Of a stretch of 64,000 nt of DNA, positions 1 to 8,763 are shown piece after piece. Position 1 is the stretch's first letter; each line of letters starts with the position of its first letter. This stretch comes from Streptomyces sp. TP-A0874 (GTDB taxonomy: Bacteria; Actinomycetota; Actinomycetes; Streptomycetales; Streptomycetaceae): NCBI RefSeq assembly GCF_001748085.1, contig NZ_BBZK01000011.1, forward strand, positions 1-64,000, given 5' to 3'. The position numbers and the translations under genes are program-made. A model generated the notes under the pieces. The model ran no database searches. It was not told the DNA's origin and saw nothing but the letters and a program-made list of their open reading frames with translations.

Positions 1-872
1 GCTCTTTCAGCTGGGCCACTGGTCGGGTGATGGTCGTGGGGTGCGCAACGCACGAAGCTCCCGTGCCGTTGAGGGAGGTGTTCGAAGTCTCAACCCACCG
101 GCACAGGAGCCTCGTTGGTTCCCTACCCTGCCGCACTCGACCTTCCTCACGCCCTGGTCGAGTGGGCCACCATGCTCATCGTCACCCGCGAGGGTGACCG
201 CCGCTGCAAGCTGCCCCCGCACCAGCGTGCGCTGGTCGCCCTGGTGTACCTGCGCAAGCACGACCCCCTCGCCCAGATCGCCGCCGGGTTCGGAATCTCG
301 CTCGGCACCGCCCACGCCTACACCGCAAAGACGATCGATCTGCTCGCCGACCAGGCACCGGGCCTGCTCAAAGTTTTGCGCGAGAACGACCCTGACTACG
401 TCCTGCTCGACGGCACCCTTGCCGAGTGCGACCGCACCGGCGACGGCCGGGCCGACTACTCCGCCAAGCACCGCCGCCACGGTGTGAACGTGCAGGTCCT
501 CACCGATCCGGCCGGCAACGTACTGTGGATCTCGCCCGCACTGCCGGGGCGGTCTCACGACCTGACCGCAGCTCGCACGCACCGGATCATCCGCATCTGC
601 GAGCGCCAGGGCGTTCCGGTCCTCGCCGACCGGGCCTACCAGGGCGCCGGCCCCTGGGTGACCGTCGGACTCAAGCGGCCACCCGGTGGCGAACTCACCC
701 CGACCCAGCACACCGTCAACCGCGCTCTCGCCACGGCCCGCGCACCTGTCGAGCGCGGGATGGCACGACTGAAGTCCTGGCGCATCTTCCGCAGGTCACG
801 CAGCAGCCCGAATCGAATGACGTCAATCGCCAAGGCCGTACTCACTCTCGAGCGGCAACGCTGAAAAAGCTC
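1..872 (+). mobile_element. IS5-family insertion sequence, left end at window edge
   Basis: The element is bounded by GCTCTTTCAGC at the first base of the window and GCTGAAAAAGC at 860-870. These are inverted repeats matching at 10 of 11 positions. The right repeat overlaps the transposase stop codon. The left boundary cannot be verified because the window starts there, so no target duplication can be checked. On the right the element interrupts a minus-strand gene, which reads into the IS end. Confidence 0.75.
115..864 (+). CDS. IS5-family DDE transposase
   Basis: A 249-residue transposase of the DDE_Tnp_4 type. An N-terminal helix-turn-helix region (about residues 35-70, AQIAAGFGISLGTAHAYTAK) precedes the catalytic core. 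The first Asp lies in LLDGTLAECDRT, the second in VLADRAYQGAG and the Glu in APVERGMARLKSWRIF. The length fits a full single-ORF IS5-type transposase and no frame disruption is visible, so this copy may be active. GTG at 115 follows a GAGCC-rich leader without a strong ribosome binding site; an ATG at 172 is an alternative start. It lies wholly inside the inverted repeats of the element. Confidence 0.85.
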   Translation: MVPYPAALDLPHALVEWATMLIVTREGDRRCKLPPHQRALVALVYLRKHDPLAQIAAGFGISLGTAHAYTAKTIDLLADQAPGLLKVLRENDPDYVLLDGTLAECDRTGDGRADYSAKHRRHGVNVQVLTDPAGNVLWISPALPGRSHDLTAARTHRIIRICERQGVPVLADRAYQGAGPWVTVGLKRPPGGELTPTQHTVNRALATARAPVERGMARLKSWRIFRRSRSSPNRMTSIAKAVLTLERQR

Positions 873-1423
873 AGTGATCTTCATCTCGAAGTCGCGTATC
901 CCTTCCTCGTCGAAGAGCCGGATGTTGTTCTCCGGTCCAGCTGCGGGGTCCGGGCGGTGAGGGAACTTCGCCCGGTCACCGCCGCCGTCGGGCTTGGTCA
1001 GATACAGCGAGTGAATCCGGTCGCCGCGGTCGAACCGCGCGCGCAGTCCGTGCAGTGGGAGTAGCCGGCCTTCCAGTGAGGCCGTGACCGCGTGCTCGTA
1101 CAGGACGAGGTCTCCGAGACGTCCCAGCTCCGTGCCGCGGCCTGGGGCCTGTAGGAGTGCGACCTCCCGCTCCAGTCTGGCGACCAGTTGTTCGTGCTTT
1201 TCGCGTTCCGCCTTGACCTGCCCAGCTGCCTCCGTCTCCGCCTGGCGCTGGTCCTTGTCCACCGCGCGCAGTCTCCTGCGCGCCTGGGTGAGCCGGGCGC
1301 GCTCTTCGGCGTATGCCGTGTGAAAGGTGTGGGCCCATGCTCCGGGGAACAGGCTGCGCCGCCAGGCCGACCAGATCCCTGCACCCACCATGAAAGCAGC
1401 AGCACCCGTAGGGCTTCGACCAT
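873..1423 (-). pseudogene. Membrane-anchored coiled-coil protein, truncated by IS
   Basis: ATG at 1423 follows GGGGGGAGAGGAC, a strong ribosome binding site. The product starts with a hydrophobic segment (MVEALRVLLL then, after a one-base frame change near 1395, FMVGAGIWSAW). A long charged, Gln/Glu/Arg-rich helix suited to a coiled coil follows (EERARLTQARRRLRAVDKDQ onward), then a short globular part ending DFEMKIT. There the reading frame runs into the end of the IS5 element, so the C-terminus is lost. I do not recognise a functional family. The single TM plus coiled coil suggests a membrane-tethered structural or signalling protein. Confidence 0.55.
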
Positions 1424-1466
1424 GTCCTCTCCCCCCTGTCCTGTTCGCTCGCGTTCTGTCCTACCG

Positions 1467-1852
1467 TCACCGGCCCTTCTCAGTGTCCGGATCGGGCCAT
1501 GCAGGGCGGGGAAGCCTGTGAACGTGGCGGGCACGGGGGCCGGGTAGAGCTCCGCGAGCTGCTTGAGCAACCGCGCGTACGCCTCACGCTCGGGGCCGCG
1601 CGGTTCGGTCGTCTTCTTGGTCGACTCCCAGGCGGACACCGTGGCCCGCCGCACCTTCAGCGCACCGGCGACGTCGTCCAGCGTCAGGCACTGTATGCCC
1701 GGATCGTGCGGCCGACGCCTTCGGGATGATCGCTGCGGACCCTCGTCGGCAGACGGTCTAGCACCAATCCCATCCTGAGCGAAGCGTGGGCGGCCTACCC
1801 CTGGGGAAGTCGCCCAACTCCGCCCCACCCGGTCGCGGCCATGTGCGACCAC
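1467..1852 (-). CDS. XRE-like helix-turn-helix protein, possibly degraded
   Basis: The central part reads LTLDDVAGALKVRRATVSAW, a typical XRE-type helix-turn-helix whose recognition helix contacts DNA. It is followed by a helix with PPEREAYARLLKQLAELYP-like spacing (here EREAYARLLKQLAELYPAPV). Similar HTH proteins lie upstream of the membrane/coiled-coil gene type that follows here, so the pair may be one locus. The frame stays open past the expected end. A stop at 1467 in the neighbouring frame (PDPDTEKGR then stop) looks like the natural terminus, implying a small frameshift. The first ~45 residues from ATG 1852 look non-native, so the true start is uncertain. Confidence 0.45.
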
Positions 1853-2099
1853 TCGGCAGCGCGGCGCTCAATCTTCGGTGAGAAGTCTCGGATCTTGACA
1901 GGTGCAGAGGATGTGTGACCTGTCGGCGGCGGGCGCGTTGTGCCGTGGGGACACGTGCGCGTCCCCACGGCACTCGTGCGAGCGGGCCCCGATCCACCGC
2001 ACGGCACTCGGGACCTGCTCATCAGCGGCGAGGGCGCCAGCGGGTGAAGGCGCACTGGCCGTCGCCTGCGCCGAGCCGGAATGGCAGGGCGATGCGGTC

Positions 2100-2973
2100 T
2101 AAGGGCTGTCCCGTAACTGCTGGTCGCAGGTTAGATGATCTTGCTGTGTCTGGTGTGATCACGGCGTCGGAGCCGTCCTGGATAGCCCCGTTCACCGGGC
2201 TGAGCCCGCGCCAGTTCGGCAAGCTGATCACCGCGCTCCGGCGTGAGGGTGCAGATCCGGTACGCAAGGGCCGGCCCTGGAGCCTGCCACTGGAAGACCG
2301 CGTGCTCCTGGTCGCCGCGTACTGGCGCACGAACCTGACCCTGCGGCAACTGGCACCGTTGTTCGGGGTGTCGAAGTCGGCCGCGGACCGCATCATCGAC
2401 CACCTCGGGCCCGCGCTCACGCTCCAGCAGCGCAAGCGCTTCCGCAAGGACACCGTGCTGATCGTGGACGGCACCCCGGTCCCCACCCGCGACCACACCG
2501 TGGCCGAACAGTCGAAGAACTACCGGTACTCCACCAACCACCAGGTCGTCATCGACGCCGACACCCGGCTCGTCGTCGCCGTCGGCCGGCCGGCCACCGG
2601 AAACCGCAACGACTGCAAGGCATGGGAGCTGTCCGGCGCGAAGGACGCCGTCGGCCACACCACGGTGATCGCGGACGGCGGCTACCGTGGCACCGGCCTG
2701 GTCATCCCGCACCGCCGCGACCCCGGCCAGAGCAAACTCCCGGACTGGAAAGAAGAGCACAACCGCTCGCACCGCAAGGTCCGCGCCCGCGTCGAGCACG
2801 CCTTCGCCCGCATGAAGACCCTGGAAGATCCTCCGCGACTGCCGCCTGAAAGGCGACGGCGTCCACCACGCCATGCTCGGCATCGCCCGCCTGCACAACC
2901 TCACACTGGCCGGATGAGAGACAACAGCACTGGTCAACCGGCATGCCGTAGATCATTTACGGGACAACGCTTA
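2100..2973 (+). mobile_element. IS5-family insertion sequence (second type)
   Basis: The left end TAAGGGCTGTCCCGTAA (2100-2116) and right end TTACGGGACAACGCTTA (2957-2973) are inverted repeats matching at 15 of 17 positions. They enclose one frameshifted transposase gene. The outer TAAG/CTTA could be part of the repeat or a short target duplication. Its ends differ from those of the element at 1-872, so it is not another copy of that IS. Confidence 0.75.
2146..2917 (+). pseudogene. IS5-family DDE transposase with 3' frameshift
   Basis: GTG at 2146 opens a DDE_Tnp_4 transposase. HTH residues lie in LRQLAPLFGVSKSAADRIID, the first Asp in LIVDGTPVPTRDH, the second in IADGGYRGTG and the Glu in RARVEHAFARMKT. 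Right after ARMKT one extra C near 2819 shifts the frame. Removing it restores WKILRDCRLKGDGVHHAMLG and a stop at 2915-2917, the family-typical C-terminus. As it stands the frame runs on to 3111 with unrelated residues. Either this copy is inactive or the base is a sequencing error. The position right after the catalytic Glu does not suggest a programmed slip, since no A/T homopolymer is present. Confidence 0.75.
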
Positions 2974-3079
2974 CCCATCGGGACTCGAACTGTCCAGCCG
3001 GGCCCCGCAACCCAAGCGCGGACACACACGCGGAAAGATCATGATCTACATCTGAAGCCGGGGCATGGCGCAGATGCGC

Positions 3080-3110
3080 CAGCCCGCCAAGCGAGGACCT
3101 TGGCGGGCTG
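3080..3110. terminator. Perfect 12-bp hairpin
   Basis: CAGCCCGCCAAG (3080-3091) pairs with CTTGGCGGGCTG (3099-3110) across a 7-base loop. It is a strong GC hairpin without a U-tract, as is usual for actinomycete terminators. It lies between the second IS and the DUF4287 gene, so it could end transcription from either side. Confidence 0.55.
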
Positions 3111-3256
3111 ACGTTGACTGCTCAGAGCTGGACGTCTACCACTGACGGATGCGCGGGTCCGACTGGAACGCGGCACAGGGCGCCCTCGCTACTTCGCACC
3201 TAAAGCTCGCAGATAGGAGGCCAGATCCGACGTGGATCGGTCCAGCCGGGGGGCTT

Positions 3257-3469
3257 CTATTTTCCGTCGGCCTCCGCGAGCGTGTGGGCGACAAGAGCAT
3301 TGGCGTGGCCGTGCCCCAGGCCGTGTTCGGCCTTGAGCCAGCCGACCAGTTCCATGTGCTTGGACAGCGGTGACGTACGGATGAGGTTCTTCCACTCGGC
3401 TATGGGCCGACCGTACTTCTTCTCGATTGATGGAAAGTAGCTGGCCGGTCCCTTCACAGGTTCAGTCAT
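3257..3469 (-). CDS. DUF4287 domain protein
   Basis: A complete 70-residue protein that is almost entirely a DUF4287 domain: PASYFPSIEKKYGRP, then WKNLIR, then KHMELVGWLKAEHGLGHGHA and NALVAHTLAEADGK. Such proteins are small, cytoplasmic and of unknown biochemical role. They are often stand-alone or fused to DUF5655. ATG at 3469 fits the conserved N-terminus. No operon partner is visible, because the next upstream stretch is non-coding and the other side faces the IS element. The family call is firm; the function is not known. Confidence 0.85.
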   Translation of the reverse strand: MTEPVKGPASYFPSIEKKYGRPIAEWKNLIRTSPLSKHMELVGWLKAEHGLGHGHANALVAHTLAEADGK

Positions 3470-4016
3470 GACCGCAGCATGTCACCCACCACCGACAACA
3501 CAGCCCGACCGTCACCGGGTGTCACACAACAGCAGACCTGAAGCAGCTTCTGGCTTTACCGAGTGGAGTGGATACTTGCACATCGTCGGTGCCACGGGGG
3601 CGATGCACAGCATCGGGCGCGCGGTATCGGGTCGGCTCAGTGGCCGGCCTCCCGGCCGCGGTGCGGTCCGGGCTCCCGCAGGCAGTGTGCCTGCTGGTGG
3701 CGCTCACGCACCGGATGCGGCCTCTCGGCATCGTCGCGGTACGCGTAGTGGTCCATCGTGGCGCGGACCGGTCTGCCGCAGCGGCGAACGCGTCCCCGAG
3801 GTGGCGCAGCCGCTCTCGCCGTGAGAACGAGGGCTTCCATGTCCGTGCGGGATTCCCGCAGGGCCATCAGGTCGAAGCTTCCTGGTGGCCGGGCTCCGAC
3901 TCCCGGTCGCCGTGCTCGGTCGGCCGACTCGGGCGCGCGGCAACCGGATCGCGCCCCCGCTCCCGAGTTCGGTCACTGGTTCGATCGTCACGCCCACCCC
4001 GCCCTTCCAACTCTGT
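3470..4016. other. No convincing gene
   Basis: Several open frames exist on both strands, but none has family-like sequence, a ribosome binding site and a plausible start together. They are rich in Arg/Pro/Gly, typical of high-GC shadow frames. A minus-strand stretch near 3860-3640 (MALRESRTDMEALVLTAR) has a natural-looking helix and may be a gene remnant, but I could not identify it. Confidence 0.5.
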
Positions 4017-4121
4017 CGCAGTAAATGCGTACACCTCACCCCGGCGGCCGGAATGGCCCGCCGCGTGTCGCGATAATCACGGCAGAGGCTCCGCCGCAGT
4101 AAATCCGGCATTTACTGCGGC
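4017..4121. repeat. CGCAGTAAAT repeats and 12-bp palindrome upstream of hydrolase-vgb
   Basis: CGCAGTAAAT occurs at 4017-4026 and again at 4095-4104, and inverted (ATTTACTGCG) at 4110-4119. The last two form a perfect 12-bp inverted repeat, GCCGCAGTAAAT (4093-4104) and ATTTACTGCGGC (4110-4121), around the 5-base spacer CCGGC. An AT-rich core inside a GC-rich genome, the repeat spacing and the position about 75 bp before the hydrolase start suggest a repressor operator for the hydrolase-vgb pair. A transcription-terminating hairpin or a remnant of an IS end are alternatives. Confidence 0.5.
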
Positions 4122-4196
4122 AGGAGCGTTGTCCGCTCTCGGCGGTCTCAAGGCATCCTCACCCCGCGCCGACTCCTGCGAGAAAAGGAGTTGCGC

Positions 4197-5135
4197 TTGT
4201 TGGCTTCTGGTCGTCAGGGTGCGGTGGTGATCGGAACAGAGATCGAACTCCCCGTCGTGGACGGGGTCCTCTCGGGTGTGGACTTCGGCGGCCACGGTGA
4301 GGAGGTGCTGCTGGTCCACGGCAGCGGACACGACGCCGCCGCCTGGGGGGATGTGGCGTCCAGTCTGGTGAGCGAGTGTCATCCGATCGCCATCGACCTG
4401 CGTGGCCATGGGCAGACCCGGCTCGACTCCACCGGCCCCGAGCAATACTGGCGAGACATCGGTGGCGTCGTCACCGCGCTGGGCTGGGACCGTCCCGTGC
4501 TGGTGGGCCATTCCACCGGCGGGTACGCGGTGACGGCTGCCACTGCCAGTGGCCTCGTGGAACCGGCCGCCCTCTGCATCGTGGACGGCATGGTGCTCGA
4601 TGACCGTAGCGCGTCACTCGCCGAGCATGCCGCTGCACGGACCACGGAGGCGGCGGGCCGTTTGCGGACGATGTTCCGCTACGGCTGGGAAATGAATGAC
4701 GACCAGATGCATGCCTATGTCGAGCAGTGCGCCCGGGAGGCCGGAGGGGACTGGCTCAACGCCGGAGCACGGCACGAACTTGTCGAGGAGGTCACGCGGC
4801 GCTCCTTCCTGCATCGCGGCCACCGGTGGGTACGGCGACCGGCCATCGAGGAGATCGTGACTGTCACCGCCGTGGAGGCCGACGCAGAAGTCTTCCCGAG
4901 TATCGAGGTGTACGACCGCCTCACCTGTCCGATGACGATCGTGCTGGCCGAGGATGGTTTTTACGCCTCGCGGCGCGACGAAGTGCGTGCCGTCGTCGAT
5001 GCCGTCCCTGGCCGCCGGCTGATCGACATCAGCGCGAACCACAACATCCCCATGACCCGGCCTGCTGACCTCGCCGCGATCATTCTCGACCTGGTGCGAG
5101 ACCGAGCTGCGGCATCGGTCGGGAACCTCGGTTGA
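4197..5135 (+). CDS. Alpha/beta-hydrolase fold enzyme
   Basis: A cytoplasmic serine hydrolase of about 312 residues. The oxyanion region is LLVHGSGHDAAAW, the nucleophile elbow is VGHSTGG, and the catalytic His lies in SANHNIPMTRP near the C-terminus. The acid probably lies in the VLAEDGF region. The frame extends to TTG 4191, but AAGGAG occupies 4185-4190, so TTG 4197 (6-base spacing) or TTG 4200 is the likelier start. The gene is 24 bp upstream of vgb and surely co-transcribed with it. This context suggests it acts on an ester, lactone or macrocycle, perhaps the same antibiotic or its linearised product. The substrate itself cannot be read from the sequence. Confidence 0.8.
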   Translation: MLASGRQGAVVIGTEIELPVVDGVLSGVDFGGHGEEVLLVHGSGHDAAAWGDVASSLVSECHPIAIDLRGHGQTRLDSTGPEQYWRDIGGVVTALGWDRPVLVGHSTGGYAVTAATASGLVEPAALCIVDGMVLDDRSASLAEHAAARTTEAAGRLRTMFRYGWEMNDDQMHAYVEQCAREAGGDWLNAGARHELVEEVTRRSFLHRGHRWVRRPAIEEIVTVTAVEADAEVFPSIEVYDRLTCPMTIVLAEDGFYASRRDEVRAVVDAVPGRRLIDISANHNIPMTRPADLAAIILDLVRDRAAASVGNLG

Positions 5136-5159
5136 TCCCCACCCCTGCAAGGAGTTGCT

Positions 5160-6035
5160 GTGGCCGTAAGCGAGATGTCCGTGGCAGACAAGGGCGCTGG
5201 GCCGTACGGCATCGCGGCCGGACCTGACAGCGCACTGTGGCTCACCTTCGCGCACAGCGGCCGCATCGCGCGCCTCACCCTCGACGGGGAACTCAACGAA
5301 TACCCCCTGGAATCGCCCGAGTGTCGCCCTACGGTCATTACGCCCGGGCCCGACGGAGCACTGTGGTTCACCCGATTCCAGGACCACCGGATCGGCCGCA
5401 TCACCGCCGACGGTGAAACGGAGTCCTTCCCCGTGCCGACGCCCGACAGCGGACCCTTCGGGATCACCGCCGGTCCGGACGATGCGATGTGGTTCACGGA
5501 GATGAACACCGACCGGGTCGGCCGCATCACCAGCACGGGAGAGATCACCGAGTTCGTCCTTCCCTGTACGGGCGCCTATCCCTCGGCGATCACGGCAGGC
5601 CCTGATGGGGCCCTGTGGTTCACACTCAACCAGGCGAACGCGATCGGCCGCATCACTGTCCACGGAGACATCGTTATCCACCGGCTCCCCACCCCGAGCG
5701 CTGCACCCGTGGGCATCACCAGCGACGGCGTCGCCTTGTGGTTCGTCGAGATCTCAGCGGGCCAGATCGGCAGGATCTCGGTGGACGGCGCGATCAAGGA
5801 GTTCCCGCTCCCTGACCGTACGGCCAAACCCCATGCCATCGTCGCGGCCTCTACCGGGGACTGCTGGTTCACCGAGTGGGGAGCCAACAGCATTGGCCAC
5901 ATCACCGGTAGCGGCAAGATCGCCGAGTACAGCCTGCCGTCACCGTCGTCCGAGCCGCACGGCATCACCCTGGGTCCCGACGGCGCTCTGTGGGCGGCCC
6001 TTGAAACGGGAGGGGTCGCGCGGCTTGAACCGTAG
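5160..6035 (+). CDS. vgb: Virginiamycin B lyase (streptogramin B lyase)
   Basis: Vgb enzymes linearise streptogramin B antibiotics by elimination at the ester bond, giving resistance. The 291-residue protein is a seven-bladed propeller with repeats of the type GPDGALWFT...IGRIT. His225 (in AKPHAIV) and His267 (in EPHGIT) are 42 residues apart, the same spacing as catalytic His228 and His270 of staphylococcal Vgb. Glu239 (WFTEWGAN) and Glu282 are candidate metal or catalytic residues. The length matches the family (about 299). GTG 5160 is preceded by AAGGAG with 6-base spacing. There is no signal peptide, so it acts in the cytoplasm. It follows the hydrolase by 24 bp as one operon. Some propellers in this family have other roles, but the conserved His pair supports true lyase activity. 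Confidence 0.88.
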   Translation: MAVSEMSVADKGAGPYGIAAGPDSALWLTFAHSGRIARLTLDGELNEYPLESPECRPTVITPGPDGALWFTRFQDHRIGRITADGETESFPVPTPDSGPFGITAGPDDAMWFTEMNTDRVGRITSTGEITEFVLPCTGAYPSAITAGPDGALWFTLNQANAIGRITVHGDIVIHRLPTPSAAPVGITSDGVALWFVEISAGQIGRISVDGAIKEFPLPDRTAKPHAIVAASTGDCWFTEWGANSIGHITGSGKIAEYSLPSPSSEPHGITLGPDGALWAALETGGVARLEP

Positions 6036-6188
6036 CCTCAGGACGAAGAACCGCCCACTCCGGAGCACCGCGCACACATTTCGAGCACGCTCAGGGTAGC
6101 TGTGTGTCGGCGTCGTGCCACGCGAGACGCCGGCGCGGCCCGCTCGCAGTGCCGTGGAGGCGCAGGTTCAGACCTTCTCCACAGTGGA

Positions 6189-6584
6189 TCACGCGGCGGC
6201 CTGATCGTCCGGGGCCCGGGGTCCCGGCAAGGAGGCCGCGGCGAGGTTGAGACGAGCGCCCATGTCGAGGTTGACCTCACCGTAGGGCCGGACATGGGAC
6301 CAGAACAGCGGGGTCAGGCCGCGCCGGTCGGCGAGCGTGAGGAGGTCCGCCCACTCCGGTTCGCCGAGGATGTCCTGGAGCATCAGGGTGTTCACGTCGA
6401 CCAGGGCCGATTGCAGAATCCGCAGGCACAGCACGAACACCTCCTGCTCGTCGCGCCGGTTCGAGGCGATCTCCCCGCCCCTGCCGTAAGCGATCACGGA
6501 GTTGGCGCCGTTGGAGGACTCCATGACGTTCAAGCCCTCCTCGATCTCCCGCTGAAGGTCGCGAAGCCGCAGGTAGCGGGCCAT
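6189..6584 (-). pseudogene. Tn3-family transposase TnpA, C-terminal fragment
   Basis: About 130 residues match the end of Tn3-family TnpA: LQREIEEGLNVMESSNGANS, GRGGEIASNRRDEQEVFVLC, LRILQSALVDVNTLMLQDIL and ADRRGLTPLFWSHVRPYGEV. The full protein is nearly 1000 residues, so over 85 percent of the N-terminus is absent and homology stops at about 6590. It is a relic of a Tn3-type transposon on the minus strand. It differs in sequence and orientation from the second TnpA fragment at 22860-23198. Confidence 0.85.
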
Positions 6585-6599
6585 TCTGTGGAATCCGAG

Positions 6600-7196
6600 A
6601 TGTCAAGTGGCGCCGAGGATCCTGCTGCTCCGAATATGCGCTGGCCGGTCGGGCTGAAGCCCGGGAGACTCCCTGCTGTGGACATGGGGATCTCTGGTTT
6701 CAAGCCGTCCTTCCTGGTCGGGATCGAGGCGGTTCGGCAGGCGCACGGATCACTTCTAGCGGTGCTCGCCGGTAGGCGGCTGACGGGGTTCGCCCTGGTG
6801 CGCTTCGTCGAGGACGAAAACTGGTTCGCCGACTGCCCGGTGGTGCTGGACTTCGACGGCGTCCAGGTGGAGGTCTGTCACTCGCAGCTCGACCTCCTCT
6901 CGATCGGCTGGGACACGATCGACACTGCGGCGACGATCACCGGGTGGGAGTGGTTCGAGCTCACACCCCAGTGGTCCCACAGTGATGAACGCCTGGAACC
7001 GTTTGTCGGCCAGGAGCTGTGCGAGGTCGCGTTGCTTGAGTGGCGGCCGGCAGACCATGACCTGGCAACCGGCACGGTGGCGGTGGAGTTCGTCTTCGCC
7101 GGGGACTGTCTGCGGATCGTCAACGGCCTCGACGAGAACCGCATCGAGGTCGGTACGGCCCAGCCGGATTACGTTCGGCACCGGCTGGACCGTTGA
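6600..7196 (+). CDS. Hypothetical protein
   Basis: A 198-residue soluble protein rich in Trp and acidic residues (MGISGFKPSFLVGIEAVRQA, VRFVEDENWFADCPVVLDFD, WEWFELTPQWSHSDERLEPF). It has no signal peptide, TM segment or recognisable catalytic motif. The composition and absence of frame problems suggest a genuine gene with a beta-rich fold. I do not recognise the family. ATG 6600 follows GGAATCCGAG; ATG 6636 (MRWPVGLKPG) is an equally plausible start. It sits between a transposase relic and an integrase relic, so it may have travelled on a mobile element. Confidence 0.6.
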   Translation: MSSGAEDPAAPNMRWPVGLKPGRLPAVDMGISGFKPSFLVGIEAVRQAHGSLLAVLAGRRLTGFALVRFVEDENWFADCPVVLDFDGVQVEVCHSQLDLLSIGWDTIDTAATITGWEWFELTPQWSHSDERLEPFVGQELCEVALLEWRPADHDLATGTVAVEFVFAGDCLRIVNGLDENRIEVGTAQPDYVRHRLDR

Positions 7197-7199
7197 GCG

Positions 7200-7780
7200 C
7201 TACTGCCCTGTCGGATGCCGGTTGATCTCAATGACAGGCAGCACGGTGGCCTGCGCTGGGATACCGATCTGCCGGGGAGTCGGCCCGCCCGGAGTGGGGA
7301 CGTCGGTGAGTCGCTCCAGTAGCTGGTCGAGGGCGGCTTGGCCGTCATCGACGGCGGCGCGCTCGTCGTCGGTCAGCGGGATGGTGGCGAGCATCTTCTG
7401 CAGGTTCTCCTTGGCGTCCAGGAGCTGGCTCTTGCTGGACGCCTTGGGGGTGTAGAAGTCGCAGCGTGCGCAGGCCATACGGTGCTGACAGTGCTCGAAG
7501 AAGGTGTAGGTGCACCAGCTGTGGCCGAGGTCGTAGTACTGCCAGGGGTCGCCCTTCGCGGCGGCGCCGGAGCTGACCGCATCTCGATCGACGAGCACTT
7601 CGATGGTGCGGACGTTGCGCTCGAAGTACCCGGCGTCGCTGTACGCCTTGACCAGCTTGTTCGGGCTGATCTCGACGTAGTGTTGAGTCGACTTCTGGCG
7701 AGCGGTGTCCGAGCCAGGCTTGCAGCTCGAACAGCGTCATCGGGCTCCTTGGCGTTGCAGAGCTGGCTGGCGATGGGACA
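7200..7780 (-). pseudogene. Tyrosine integrase, C-terminal remnant with two frameshifts
   Basis: Three reading-frame segments together give a classic integrase C-terminus. IASQLCNAKEP is followed by an extra G, then MTLFELQAWLGHRSPE, another extra base, then STQHYVEISPNKLVKAYSDA, containing the nucleophilic Tyr, and GYFERNVRTIEVLVDRDAV. A tail with Cys/His pairs (CQHRMACARCDFY) and a charged helix to TGQ completes it. The N-terminal catalytic Arg region is absent and sequence upstream of 7780 is unrelated. It is the relic of an integrative element, and the frameshifts make activity very unlikely. Confidence 0.8.
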
Positions 7781-7992
7781 GCAGGTGACGAAAACGTAGG
7801 GGCCCGTGCCGACAGAAAGTACGGTACAAGACCAGATCAACAACAACCAGACCAACAGCAACCACGGCGAGCGCCTTCGGCGCGTAGCGCCACTGAACGC
7901 CGGAGGCTGTCTACCGGTAGCAGGGGAAGCCATGCGAAGGCGGCTTCGCCGCGACCAGCGGCGCCTCGGCGCCGACCAAGTCAGGCCCCCGG

Positions 7993-8763
7993 GTGGGAAG
8001 GGACACCGCCCGCGTCCTGGCCGGCTTCCCGGACCCGTTGGTCCAGGCTCTGCGGCAGGCGGCCGGGACCGTCCGGCCCCGCACTCTGGTCGCCCAGATC
8101 GAGCGCGAACTGCGGACTGCCACGGTCGAGCGCCTCACCGGCCGGGTCACTCGGCGCTGGTCGACCCACGGATATGCCGACCTCCACGCTGCCGGCCAAC
8201 TCCGTAGCCCAGTCAGCGCCGCGGCAGCCATCGTCAAGTCGGTGTGCCCAGCCCCTCGCTGCGAAGACGGGATCCTCGAGGCAGAGGGGACCATCTGCCG
8301 TGTGCGTGCACCGAGCGGGAGAAGGACCGAGCCGCTGATCGGGCGCGCCGACGGAGGACTCCGGATCCGTCGGGGACCGGCTGCTCGCTGTGTACGGACG
8401 GCGGGAGGACGGCGGCTTCGCCCTGTCCCAGCTGCTGGTAGGTGATCTCCGAGGCCGTCCAGGCGCTCAACGATGCCTGCGATCGTGCGGCGGCAGCCCG
8501 ACCCGAGTGCGCGTCAAACGCGCGTGCCCACGTCCGGGAGGTCGCAGAGCGAGCGAGGACGCGCGCCCGGTCAGCTGGAGCCAACCTCTTGGGGCAGGCG
8601 ATCGCCGTACGACTGGAGGTGGCGGACATGGACCTGAGAGAGAGTCAGGGGCTTGGGCCGGGCTCGGCCCAGGGATGGCATATGCGTAATCTTCCGGTTA
8701 CAGAACTGATTGCTGCCGTGCACGTGGTCCGTGCCGGCTACCACACATCAAGAGGGAGGCGCG
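7993..8763 (+). pseudogene. Degraded Cys-rich protein, possibly element replication or regulatory gene
   Basis: GTG 7993 opens a helical stretch (VLAGFPDPLVQALRQAAGTV, LVAQIERELRTATVERLTG, YADLHAAGQLRSP) ending in a zinc-knuckle-like CPAPRCEDG...C. After a frame change near 8310 the alternative frame carries TEREKDRAADRARR and CSLC...CPSC, then stops at 8441. An Ala-rich helix (ISEAVQALNDACDRAAAARP) follows at once from GTG 8442 and runs into the next gene. The pattern resembles the C-termini of plasmid or integrative-element replication-associated proteins with Cys pairs, but this is inference. The reading frame is not intact in one piece. Confidence 0.4.

Noticed and set aside
3637..4111. 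Minus-strand frames between DUF4287 and the hydrolase as genes
   Set aside because: No ribosome binding sites, no family resemblance, and Arg/Pro/Ser-rich composition typical of shadow frames.
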